Assembly: GCF_020026925.1 (NCBI RefSeq)
Contig: NZ_JAIQDW010000023.1
Coordinates: 1-61,848, forward strand
Direction of reading: 5' to 3'
Source of the DNA: Flavobacterium hibisci
Lineage (GTDB): Bacteria > Bacteroidota > Bacteroidia > Flavobacteriales > Flavobacteriaceae
DNA length: 61,848 bases
Shown here: in pieces, positions 44,667 through 52,264 of the stretch
Position numbering within the stretch: position 1 is the stretch's first letter
Layout: every line of letters starts with the position of its first letter
Program-made: the position numbers and the translations under genes
The notes under the pieces: generated by a model
Database searches by the model: none
What the model was told of the DNA's origin: nothing
Seen by the model: only the letters and a program-made list of their open reading frames with translations

Positions 44667-45317
44667 TTAATCCCCAATTTTTTCGAGTGGCGGAATATCA
44701 TCCATTTTTTCAAGTCTTTCCGCCAAACCAGCCCTTGCTCCAGCCAGTTCTTCTTCAGCTTTAATGAGTTCCTTGTACCATTTATCTTTTTCAAAACTGT
44801 CTGAACTTTCTATTTTGCGCATGATTTCATAGATTTCACCTTCGGCTTCCATCACTTTCAATCTTTTGTAATAAGTCAGGCTTTCTGTCATATGAGCCAG
44901 TGCAATCATTGCGGTTAAAAAAGGATGATTATTCGTCACATTGACATCCTTGATTTTACCATGCTCCAGTTCAACTTTCAGTGCAAAAGCAAACTCTTCC
45001 ATGTTAAATGCTTCATATTTGCCTTCCGGATTTAAATAAGCTTTTATCGATTCGACATTATTCATCGTAGAAAGATCAACATCGGTTTCTTTTTCATCAC
45101 TCAAATCCTTAAAAACCAGCCTGCCAATTACCCTTGCTTCTTCAATAGTAGGGTCATTTTCCGGATTTTCAAAATCACGAACCGACCAGTCCCAGTTTTC
45201 TGGATGGACAGGTTTTATATATTTTTCGCAAAAATCCGTCACATCATTTTTTAAGCTCACCATTTGATCTTCGCGCTTTATGTACACATCCTGGTAAGCA
45301 CCGCTTTTAGTTCCCAT
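44667..45317 (-). CDS. DUF5661-like protein
   Basis: 216 aa. The segment FNMEEFAFALKVELEHGKIKD... and the NHPFLTAMIALAHM-TESLTYYKRLKVME run correspond to my memory of DUF5661, whose proteins have ELEHG and an ALAH-YY-RL ending. Its N-terminus (TKSGAYQDVYIKREDQ) is specific here. Helical C-terminal tail. No membrane helix. It is followed by a terminator, and a hairpin separates it from the DUF1328 gene. Confidence 0.72.
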   Translation of the reverse strand: MGTKSGAYQDVYIKREDQMVSLKNDVTDFCEKYIKPVHPENWDWSVRDFENPENDPTIEEARVIGRLVFKDLSDEKETDVDLSTMNNVESIKAYLNPEGKYEAFNMEEFAFALKVELEHGKIKDVNVTNNHPFLTAMIALAHMTESLTYYKRLKVMEAEGEIYEIMRKIESSDSFEKDKWYKELIKAEEELAGARAGLAERLEKMDDIPPLEKIGD

Positions 45318-45338
45318 GATTTATTTTCATTTTAATTG

Positions 45339-45376
45339 AAAACGACACATTTACCGAAATACATGTGTCGTTTTTT
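45339..45376. terminator. Terminator of the DUF1328 gene
   Basis: AAAACGACACAT pairs with ATGTGTCGTTTT around a roughly 12-nt loop; placed just after the small membrane protein's stop on the minus strand. Confidence 0.85.
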
Positions 45377-45397
45377 AGATTGTTTCGAAATACTGTT

Positions 45398-45559
45398 CTA
45401 AATTTTTCTTCTGCCGCTAATCAAAGACAACAGGAACAATACGATAAATATAAAGAATAATACTTTCGCGATACTTGCAGCTCCGGCAGCTATACCTCCG
45501 AAACCAAATATTCCGGCTACTATAGCCAGGATAATAAAAATGACTGTCCAACGTAACAT
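45398..45559 (-). CDS. DUF1328-type small membrane protein (YtjA-like)
   Basis: 53 aa, starting MLRWTVIFIILAIVAG and ending SLISGRRKI. Two hydrophobic helices with a Gly-rich turn (GFGGIAAGAASIAKVLFF). The family is known from stress-induced small membrane proteins such as enterobacterial YtjA. Its own terminator follows. The short length and membrane character are consistent with a stress membrane protein in this block. Confidence 0.88.
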   Translation of the reverse strand: MLRWTVIFIILAIVAGIFGFGGIAAGAASIAKVLFFIFIVLFLLSLISGRRKI

Positions 45560-45707
45560 AATATTGAGTTTTTTAGTTAATACTGATTTTGTTTGTTACT
45601 CAAATTTCGAATTTTAACAAGAATTCGATTAACTCAAAACATTATTTTTTTATCTCTATCGAATGTCATTCTTAATCTGAATTAAGTTTGTTTTGATTTA
45701 TATAAAC

Positions 45708-45715
45708 TACTTTTG
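45708..45715 (+). promoter_or_regulatory. -7 box upstream of the 45735 gene
   Basis: TACTTTTG, fitting TAnnTTTG, with a TTG at 45688-45690 (17-base spacer) as a possible -33 element; ends 19 bases before the ATG. Confidence 0.55.
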
Positions 45716-45734
45716 TACTATAAAATTCTTATTC

Positions 45735-46049
45735 ATGAAAAAATATGACTTTTTAATATTGGGTAAAAATCAGCCTATACTTGAAATTTTACTTCGACTG
45801 GTAAATGCTAATGAAAATTGGAATGCCGTTGGGTTCAGTGATGAAGAATTGGCCAAGGATTATTTTTTACAGCATAAGGTCGATTTTGTTTTGTTAAGTT
45901 CAGCGATTGAGGATCACGTTGAAAAAGAATTTGCTGCATTTTGTTTAAAAGCCCATCCGGGAGTCGAAATTATAGAGCATTTTGGTGGCGGAAGCGGATT
46001 GCTTCAGTCTGAAATTTATGACCGGTTGTTTAAGAAAGGAGAGCTTTAA
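45735..46049 (+). CDS. Receiver-like hypothetical protein without phospho-Asp
   Basis: 104 aa from ATG at 45735. The start KKYDFLILGKNQPILEILLRLV and the following HKVDFVLLSSAI have the alternating beta/alpha layout of a receiver, but the acceptor Asp position is Ser (LLSSA) and the acidic start is missing, so it cannot be phosphorylated in the usual way. Ends one base before the LigT-like gene; AAGGAG near 46035 is a good ribosome site for the next gene. Confidence 0.55.
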   Translation: MKKYDFLILGKNQPILEILLRLVNANENWNAVGFSDEELAKDYFLQHKVDFVLLSSAIEDHVEKEFAAFCLKAHPGVEIIEHFGGGSGLLQSEIYDRLFKKGEL

Positions 46050-46050
46050 G

Positions 46051-46614
46051 ATGGAGAAAAAGTATTCAGTTGCTATTTATCCTTCACAGGATGTTATTGA
46101 TTCGGTCAAAACAATGAAGGAATATCTCAAAAGTAAAATCAACTGGTACAACAGCTGTAATTCTGTAGCACATATTACGATCTGCGAATTCACAATTGAC
46201 GATTCTCAAATCGATACGTTCAGGCAAAAACTTTTTAAAACCTGTGATACTTTTACTCCTTTCTCTGTTCATCTGGATCATTTTTCGTTTTATGAAAACA
46301 GCGGAGCTTTTTTTATTGCGCCAAATGAAGATTCGAAAAATAAGCTGAAACCAGTCATGAAAAAGATTCAGGAAACCTTGAAATCTTTAAAACTTAAAAA
46401 AAGCGACGATCCGCACCTGTCTATTGGCAGAAAACTTACGCCAGAAAATCTCAAAATAGCCTCACAGCTTTTTACTACCATTGAAATTGTTTTTTTGTGT
46501 AAAGAAATTGTTTTACGGGAACTCGATCCTGTTAAAAAGCAGTTTTTTGTTATTGATACTTTTACATTTAACGGAAATGCACAGCCTGAGTTTGTTCAGG
46601 GAAGTTTGTTTTAA
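46051..46614 (+). CDS. 2'-5' RNA ligase family protein (LigT-like 2H phosphoesterase)
   Basis: 187 aa from ATG at 46051, preceded by AAGGAGAGC. The 2H motifs are HIT at 41-43 and HLS at 122-124, about 80 residues apart as expected. These enzymes open 2',3'-cyclic phosphates or ligate 2'-5' RNA ends. Paired in an operon with a receiver-like gene, with one base between. Substrate unknown; could act in RNA repair during stress. Confidence 0.85.
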   Translation: MEKKYSVAIYPSQDVIDSVKTMKEYLKSKINWYNSCNSVAHITICEFTIDDSQIDTFRQKLFKTCDTFTPFSVHLDHFSFYENSGAFFIAPNEDSKNKLKPVMKKIQETLKSLKLKKSDDPHLSIGRKLTPENLKIASQLFTTIEIVFLCKEIVLRELDPVKKQFFVIDTFTFNGNAQPEFVQGSLF

Positions 46615-46707
46615 TTTTGTAAAATGTTAGAGGTTAGAAAGTGAGTAGTAATTAGTTTTACATTTCACATTTCACATCTCACCTTTTACAACTCACAATT
46701 AGTTTCG

Positions 46708-46715
46708 TATATTTG
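46708..46715 (+). promoter_or_regulatory. -7 box upstream of the AraC-type regulator
   Basis: TATATTTG, fitting TAnnTTTG, ends 21 bases before the ATG at 46737. Confidence 0.5.
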
Positions 46716-46736
46716 AATTTTACAAATCAAAACACT

Positions 46737-47642
46737 ATGAATTCCCTAGAACCATTTTATAAAGAAATTGCAGAATTAACCCATAACGAATCCAATTCGT
46801 TGTTAGATAACTGTATTCAAAAAGAGATCTCTCAGTTTAATGTTTTTAACATTAAAGAGCTTTTGGGAAAATGCACTATGCCTTATAACCGAAGAGCATA
46901 TTACAAAATAAGCCTTATTAAAGGCAGAAACAGAGCAGAATATGCGGATAAAATAATTGAAATTGATAAACAGGCCCTTTTATTTGCCACACCTAAAATC
47001 CCTTATAATTACATTCCGCAGGACACCAACCAGACAGGACAATTCTGTGTATTTACAGATGAATTCCTGAATAAGAGCGGAATTGTGTTAAACGAACTTC
47101 CTATTTTTGCTCCGGACGGTTTTCCTGTCTTTCAGCTTTCAGACGAACAAATTACAGAAGTTGAATTCATTTTCAGCAAAATACAAAATGAAATCAATTC
47201 TGATTATGCTTACAAATACGATCTAATCCGAAATTATGTAGCTGAGTTAATTCACTTTGGACAAAAACTACAGCCAGTAACAGCCTTGTATTCCAAACAC
47301 AATTCGGCAGCAAGGGTTTCGTCTTTATTTGCTGAGTTATTAGAAAGACAGTTCCCAATTGAATCACCGCATCAGCGCTTAGAATTAAGAACTGCCAAAG
47401 ATTTTGCAGAAAGGCTCTCCGTTCACGTAAATCATTTAAACAAGGTTTTAAAGGAAAACAGCGGAAAAACCACTACAGATTTAATCAGCAGCAGATTAAC
47501 CAGCGAAGCCAAAATTCTTTTAAGACAAACCAACTGGAATATTTCTGAAATTGCTTATTGCTTAGGATTTGAAGAACTGGCACATTTCTCGAATTTCTTT
47601 AAAAAACAAACGTCATTGACACCTTTGGCTTTTAGAGGTTAA
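46737..47642 (+). CDS. AraC-family transcriptional regulator
   Basis: 301 aa from ATG at 46737. The N-terminal half is a cupin-like sensor; the C-terminal half has both HTHs: KDFAERLSVHVNHLNKVLK (about 224-242) and ISEIAYCLGFEELAHFSNFFKKQTSLTPLAFR (about 269-300). It directly precedes an SDR on the same strand, the usual pattern of a regulator and its target. Upstream is a stretch of short iterations (CATTTCA-type). Confidence 0.93.
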   Translation: MNSLEPFYKEIAELTHNESNSLLDNCIQKEISQFNVFNIKELLGKCTMPYNRRAYYKISLIKGRNRAEYADKIIEIDKQALLFATPKIPYNYIPQDTNQTGQFCVFTDEFLNKSGIVLNELPIFAPDGFPVFQLSDEQITEVEFIFSKIQNEINSDYAYKYDLIRNYVAELIHFGQKLQPVTALYSKHNSAARVSSLFAELLERQFPIESPHQRLELRTAKDFAERLSVHVNHLNKVLKENSGKTTTDLISSRLTSEAKILLRQTNWNISEIAYCLGFEELAHFSNFFKKQTSLTPLAFRG

Positions 47643-47650
47643 TTTTGAAA

Positions 47651-47675
47651 GTTTCAGGTTTCAGGTTTAAAGTTT
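47651..47675 (-). repeat. 25-bp dispersed repeat, inverted copy of 10564-10588
   Basis: GTTTCAGGTTTCAGGTTTAA... is the exact reverse complement of 10564-10588, both in intergenic positions. Confidence 0.85.
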
Positions 47676-47682
47676 GAGCTTA

Positions 47683-47715
47683 AAATTGATTTTTGAAATT
47701 GATTTTTGAAATTGA
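47683..47715. repeat. 13-bp tandem repeat
   Basis: AAATTGATTTTTG occurs twice in tandem plus a partial third copy, between the AraC regulator and the SDR. Confidence 0.75.
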
Positions 47716-47815
47716 CATTGTTATTGTAATTTGATATTGTCATTGATATTTGAATTTCGCAAACATCCGTTTGATATTTACAAATTCCGGACAAAGCTTC
47801 CCACCTACCTTTGAC

Positions 47816-47823
47816 TTATCAAT
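47816..47823 (+). promoter_or_regulatory. -7 box upstream of the SDR gene
   Basis: TACCTTTG, fitting TAnnTTTG, 17 bases before the ATG at 47840. Confidence 0.5.
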
Positions 47824-47839
47824 TTAAAACATAAATCAA

Positions 47840-48604
47840 ATGGCAGTAAATACAAAAATCGCCTTAGTTACAGGCGGAAGCAGAGGTTTAGGAAAAAATA
47901 TGGCAGTCGCAATCGCTAAAAAAGGAATCGATGTTATTATCACTTACAATAGCAAAAAAGACGAAGCTGAAGAAGTGGTGAAAGAAATTGAAAACTTAGG
48001 TCAGAGAGCAGCTGCAATTCAGTTAAATGTTGCGGAGTCCGGTACTTTTGATTCCTTTTTAGAACATGTTTCTTCTTCATTAAAAAACATTTTTAAAACG
48101 GATAAATTCGACTTTTTAGTAAACAACGCCGGAATCGGAATTCATAATTCATTTGCAGAAACTACTGAAGCCGAATTTGACCTGTTGACTAATATTCATT
48201 TTAAAGGGCCGTTCTTTTTAACTCAGAAAGCATTGCCCATACTAAACGATGGCGGTGCAATTGCAAATATCTCCAGCGGTCTGGCCAGATTTTCATTCCC
48301 TGGTTATGCTGCTTATGGTGCAATGAAAGGCGCTATTGAAACTTTGACAAAATATCAGGCAAAAGAATTGGGAGATAGAAAAATCAGGGTCAACATCGTC
48401 GCTCCTGGTGCAATTGAAACAGATTTTGGAGGCGGTGCTGTTCGTGATAATGAAGAATTAAATCAACAGATTGCTTCAATGACTGCTTTGGGAAGAGTTG
48501 GTCTGCCTGATGATATTGGCGGAGTTGTTGCCTTTTTATGCTCTGAAGAATCTCGTTGGGTCAACGGACAGCGCATTGAGGTTGCAGGAGGGATATTTTT
48601 ATAA
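47840..48604 (+). CDS. Short-chain dehydrogenase/reductase
   Basis: 254 aa, classical SDR. TGGSRGLG at 11-18, NNAG at 95-98, catalytic Ser145/146, Tyr159 and Lys163 (YGAMK), and the C-terminal GGIFL. Substrate unknown. Probably controlled by the upstream AraC-type regulator, as they are adjacent in the same direction with a promoter-like box between. Confidence 0.95.
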   Translation: MAVNTKIALVTGGSRGLGKNMAVAIAKKGIDVIITYNSKKDEAEEVVKEIENLGQRAAAIQLNVAESGTFDSFLEHVSSSLKNIFKTDKFDFLVNNAGIGIHNSFAETTEAEFDLLTNIHFKGPFFLTQKALPILNDGGAIANISSGLARFSFPGYAAYGAMKGAIETLTKYQAKELGDRKIRVNIVAPGAIETDFGGGAVRDNEELNQQIASMTALGRVGLPDDIGGVVAFLCSEESRWVNGQRIEVAGGIFL

Positions 48605-48886
48605 TATTTTAGAAATTCAACCTTTTTTTCAACACATACAAACATAGGTTTTTCTTTTTTTTTGAAAAGTTTAAAAAGAGAAACTCATTTCTCAACACAT
48701 AGCTATGCGTTTTTTGAATAAGTGAAATGCCTCCTTTATAGTTACAAAAAGCTATGTTTCCAGCCTGCACTGAGCGGAGTCGAAGTGTGTTTAAATCAAC
48801 ATTAAACTTCTTTAAAACAAAACCCGATAAGCTAAAACTTATCGGGTTTGCCGTTTAAATATATTGAATTAGTAAGTAAGTCGTTT
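48605..48886. other. Intergenic with terminator and repeat fragments
   Basis: No coding potential. Contains the widespread flavobacterial string CACTGAGCGGAGTCGAAG (about 48769-48786), short inverted tracts around ACATAGCTATGCG, and the terminator at 48820-48849. Confidence 0.6.
48820..48849. terminator. Bidirectional terminator
   Basis: AAACCCGATAAG pairs perfectly with CTTATCGGGTTT around CTAAAA; it separates two convergent genes. Confidence 0.92.
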
Positions 48887-49360
48887 TTAATTTTTTTCAA
48901 TACTGACATCAAACCCTCCATTTCTATCAAAAATGAGATCGTAAAATTTTGAATCTTTTTCGACTCCCACTTCATAAGTAGTTTTGTTTTTATCATCAAC
49001 CACTACTGCAATTTCTTTTATCGCTTTTGCCGGATAGTTTTTTTTCAGATAAGCTTGTGCTTTTGGTGGAAGTTTACTCAAAGGAATCTGCAGTTCATAT
49101 GCTTTCATATTTCCTGAATTGTCATAAATCGCAAGTGCTTTTGTAGTATTGTTTACATTGTATTTTGCCTCATAGCGGATTTCATCATTATCATCGCCTA
49201 CATATTCTTCAGACCAGACAGCTGTTTTCCCTGGATATTCTTTTTCAAAAGCAGCTCTTACCAGTTCGGGAGGAATGACTGTTTTTTTCATGTTTATTCC
49301 TTCCTGTGCAGTTAAATAACTGAAGCTGAACATGGCGAAAATTAAAGATACTGTTCTCAT
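48887..49360 (-). CDS. Secreted PepSY-like protein
   Basis: 157 aa with a signal peptide (MRTVSLIFAMFSFSYLTAQ). The repeated motif with PPELVRAAFEKEYPGKTAVWSEE and PPKAQAYLKKNYPAKAIKEI is the PepSY-like (DUF2874) pattern in which AxxxxYPG-type turns are followed by beta strands. Bacteroidota have many such periplasmic proteins, roles unknown. Stands alone. Confidence 0.87.
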   Translation of the reverse strand: MRTVSLIFAMFSFSYLTAQEGINMKKTVIPPELVRAAFEKEYPGKTAVWSEEYVGDDNDEIRYEAKYNVNNTTKALAIYDNSGNMKAYELQIPLSKLPPKAQAYLKKNYPAKAIKEIAVVVDDKNKTTYEVGVEKDSKFYDLIFDRNGGFDVSIEKN

Positions 49361-49541
49361 TTTTCAATCATTAAAATTAATAATCCAGAAAAAAACAGTA
49401 ATAAATTTACTACTTATAAATGAATTAAAAATGAAGTTGTATGAAAAATTTAAGTATAATAAAAATTGATATGATTTTATTAGTTAAACAGGTAACTTTT
49501 CGCTGTATTACACGTCTAACTTTCAAACCAAATCATAACCA

Positions 49542-50261
49542 ATGAAAGACAACACAAAATTTGAAACTTGTCCACAACTCTATGCCAGAATTGCTGGTTT
49601 ATTATATCTCGTTATTATTATTACCGGATTTTTTGCTGAGAACTTTGTTAGAAATAAATTATTTGTTTCGGGAGATGCAACAGCTACTGCAAACAACATC
49701 ATCCATTCTGAGTTTTTATGGAAAATTGGCATTACCGCAGATTTGATTATGCAGATTTGCGACCTACCTGTCATGATAATTCTTTATTATTTACTTAGAC
49801 CTGTAAACAAAAAACTTGCACTTTTAAACCTTTCATTTAATCTAATCCAGACTGCTGTTTTAGTAGCTAACAAATTAAACCTGCTGGCAGCTTTATTCTT
49901 TTTGGGTGATGCTGATTATCTAAAATCCTTTAGTCCGGATCAATTGCATACATTATCTTATCTTTCTATAAAATTACACGACTTTGGGTTCGGGATTGGA
50001 TTAATCTTTTTTGGGTTCGTGTGCCTGATCGAAGGCTATTTAATTTTCAAATCAGGATATTTTCCAAAAGTGTCTGGAATCCTGATGTCCATTGCAGGAG
50101 TCTGTTACTTAATCAACAGCTTTGCCTTAATTCTGGCTCCGCAATTTTCCAGCATCGTATTATTAATGCCATGCCTTATCGCAGAGTTGGCACTTAGCTT
50201 ATGGCTTATTTTTAAAGGTGTAAAACTTCTTGTCTGGAAAGAAAAATTAGCCATTAGTTAA
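49542..50261 (+). CDS. DUF4386 membrane protein
   Basis: 239 aa, about six membrane helices. The start ARIAGLLYLVIIITGFFAENFVRN and the DLIMQICDLPVMIILYYLLRPVN region fit DUF4386. Function unknown; family members lie in many Bacteroidota and Firmicutes genomes. A terminator follows. Confidence 0.9.
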   Translation: MKDNTKFETCPQLYARIAGLLYLVIIITGFFAENFVRNKLFVSGDATATANNIIHSEFLWKIGITADLIMQICDLPVMIILYYLLRPVNKKLALLNLSFNLIQTAVLVANKLNLLAALFFLGDADYLKSFSPDQLHTLSYLSIKLHDFGFGIGLIFFGFVCLIEGYLIFKSGYFPKVSGILMSIAGVCYLINSFALILAPQFSSIVLLMPCLIAELALSLWLIFKGVKLLVWKEKLAIS

Positions 50262-50282
50262 TTTCAAATAAAATCAGAATCA

Positions 50283-50322
50283 AAAAAGCCTGCAGAAATA
50301 AATCTTAGCAGGCTTCTTTTTT
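50283..50322 (+). terminator. Terminator after DUF4386 gene
   Basis: AAAAAGCCTGC pairs with GCAGGCTTCTTTT around a roughly 15-nt loop, T-rich end. Confidence 0.85.
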
Positions 50323-50359
50323 GAAATAATTGAATTAGTAAGCACTTATTTCTGAACTC

Positions 50360-51070
50360 TTATATATGGTCTTTATTTTTCAGTCGGTCTGTCAATTCTC
50401 TTCGGTAGGTAATACCAACCGGAAGTTTTTCATTTTTTATCACCACAAAGTCTTTTTCGCTTTCTTCAATTTTATCCAATGCTACGATATAGGATTTATG
50501 AATACGCATAAAGCTTTTTTCAGGCAGGCATTTTTCTAATTCGGCAGTAGTAATTGAAGCCAGATACGTTCTTTTTAAAGTGTGGATTTTTACATAATTA
50601 CCAAAACTTTGTGCAAACAAAAGCTGGTCTAATTCGATATCCATAAAATAGCCATCGACTTTTACAGTAACAGAGTTGATAACTTCTTCTTCCCTGTTTT
50701 TTACATTTTCTGTAGCAAAAAAACGATCAATTGCTTTTAAAAACCTTGGAAAATAAATAGGTTTGAGCAGATAGTCAATCACGCCGTAGTCATAACTTTC
50801 GAGTGCGAATTCGGAATAAGCAGTGGTTAAAATTGTTTTAGGATGGGTCGGAATAATTTTCAGCAGCTCCATTCCCGAAATTTCGGGCATATTGATATCC
50901 AGAAACATCAGATCGACTCTGTTTTCACGCAGATAATCCATCGCCTCTACGCCATTATAACCCTGAAAAACGAGTTCCAGCTGTGGATTCTGTTTGATGT
51001 AATTGGCCAGGACATAATGTGCTGCCGGCTCATCATCAACAATAATGCATTTTTTGGTCTCCTTCATCAT
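50360..51070 (-). CDS. LytTR-type response regulator
   Basis: 236 aa. Receiver with Asp58 in LMFLDINMPEISG and Lys in YLLKPI, then a LytTR DNA-binding domain (LDQLLFAQSFGNYVKIHTLKR... FMRIHKSYIVALDKIE). The start overlaps the stop of the LytS-type sensor by ATGA (51067-51070), so they form an operon. It is divergent from the TolC-RND efflux operon, its probable target. Confidence 0.95.
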   Translation of the reverse strand: MMKETKKCIIVDDEPAAHYVLANYIKQNPQLELVFQGYNGVEAMDYLRENRVDLMFLDINMPEISGMELLKIIPTHPKTILTTAYSEFALESYDYGVIDYLLKPIYFPRFLKAIDRFFATENVKNREEEVINSVTVKVDGYFMDIELDQLLFAQSFGNYVKIHTLKRTYLASITTAELEKCLPEKSFMRIHKSYIVALDKIEESEKDFVVIKNEKLPVGITYRRELTDRLKNKDHI

Positions 51071-52101
51071 GCCAACTTTTTCAGTTGTATTTTCAAATCT
51101 GCTATATAGGTATTTTTATCTTCCTGAATATTTAATTTATATTCTTTTCCGTAAATCAGATTTAATCTTTCTATAGTGTTTTTCAAACCAATTTTAGTTG
51201 AAATCACATCGGTTTTCTTCGGAATGGAATTGACGACATGCAGATGCAGTAATCCGTTTTCGACTGTAATGATAATACGGACAAAACATTTTTCAATTGC
51301 GCAGGTTCCGTGTTTAAAAGCATTTTCTATAAAGGCTATCAACAGCATTGGCGATACTTTATAGGCATTTTCATTGTCAATTTTGCAATCATAGGTAATA
51401 TCACAACGATACCCGACACGTTCTTTTTCGAGTTGAATATAACTGTTTATAAATTCCAGTTCTTCTTCAAGAGAAACACATTGTTTGTTATTGCTTTCGA
51501 GCTGATAACGCATCAGTTGCGACACTTTCATAATCAGATCGGGCGTCCTTTCCGGAAATTCTAAACTGATACCGTAAAGCGTATTGAAAGTATTGAACAG
51601 GAAATGCGGATTCAATTGTCCTTTCAGTGAATTCAGCTGCATCTGGTTGAAAAGCAGCGTTTCGTCTGTCTGTTTTTTATTGATTCTGTAAAATTTAAAA
51701 ACAATAATCGGACTCAAAATACAAACCAAAGTTCCCAGAACACTAGCAAGCTGATAGATATAACTTCGCTGATGGGAATTCTGATATAAACGACAGTTTG
51801 CAAAAATGCTCAAAGAAGTAATCTGATACAAAACGACTGAAAAAAGAAACACTCCCAAAAGCGTTAAAAAAACGTATGTTACCGGTCTTTTGTTTTTGAA
51901 TAAAATAGGAAGGATAAAAAACCGGTTGAACTGGGCATGCATGTATAAAATACAGTAGAAAAAAATCCCCATCAAAATTGAACTAAAAGAGCTAAAAAGC
52001 ATCCAGTCATTTTTCAGGGTATAGACCGTGAATGAAAAAAGAACGACGGCAATTTCCTGCCACCATTTGTTTTCCATCATGTTACTCAACTTTTTATTCA
52101 T
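51067..52101 (-). CDS. LytS/YpdA-type sensor histidine kinase
   Basis: 344 aa from ATG at 52101; a GTG three codons upstream (52110) is possible. Four to five membrane helices in the first about 160 residues, then His_kinase with the LKGQLNPHFLFNTFNTLYGIS motif (catalytic His), and a HATPase_c domain with IAFIENAFKHGT. Typical of sensors paired with LytTR regulators. Coupled to the downstream regulator by an overlap. Confidence 0.94.
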   Translation of the reverse strand: MNKKLSNMMENKWWQEIAVVLFSFTVYTLKNDWMLFSSFSSILMGIFFYCILYMHAQFNRFFILPILFKNKRPVTYVFLTLLGVFLFSVVLYQITSLSIFANCRLYQNSHQRSYIYQLASVLGTLVCILSPIIVFKFYRINKKQTDETLLFNQMQLNSLKGQLNPHFLFNTFNTLYGISLEFPERTPDLIMKVSQLMRYQLESNNKQCVSLEEELEFINSYIQLEKERVGYRCDITYDCKIDNENAYKVSPMLLIAFIENAFKHGTCAIEKCFVRIIITVENGLLHLHVVNSIPKKTDVISTKIGLKNTIERLNLIYGKEYKLNIQEDKNTYIADLKIQLKKLA

Positions 52102-52158
52102 CTTCTGCACTTAAATAGTTTACAAAGTACGAACAAATATTTAATTATTTTTTCCAAA

Positions 52159-52183
52159 AAATGACCAATTCAATTCGTCATTT
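52159..52183. promoter_or_regulatory. Candidate LytTR operator
   Basis: Inverted repeat AAATGAC / GTCATTT with an 11-nt spacer in the divergent region between the lytS-type gene and the efflux operon, about 50 bases upstream of the efflux -7 box. Assigned to LytTR by position only. Confidence 0.35.
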
Positions 52184-52231
52184 ATTAGTGGCGTACATCA
52201 TTTATAAAGGTTTTTATTCTGATTTCAGAAA

Positions 52232-52239
52232 TAAATTTG
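52232..52239 (+). promoter_or_regulatory. -7 box upstream of the efflux operon
   Basis: TAAATTTG, fitting TAnnTTTG, 25 bases before the 52265 ATG. Confidence 0.55.
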
Positions 52240-52264
52240 GGGCATAATTTCACATCTAAATTAT

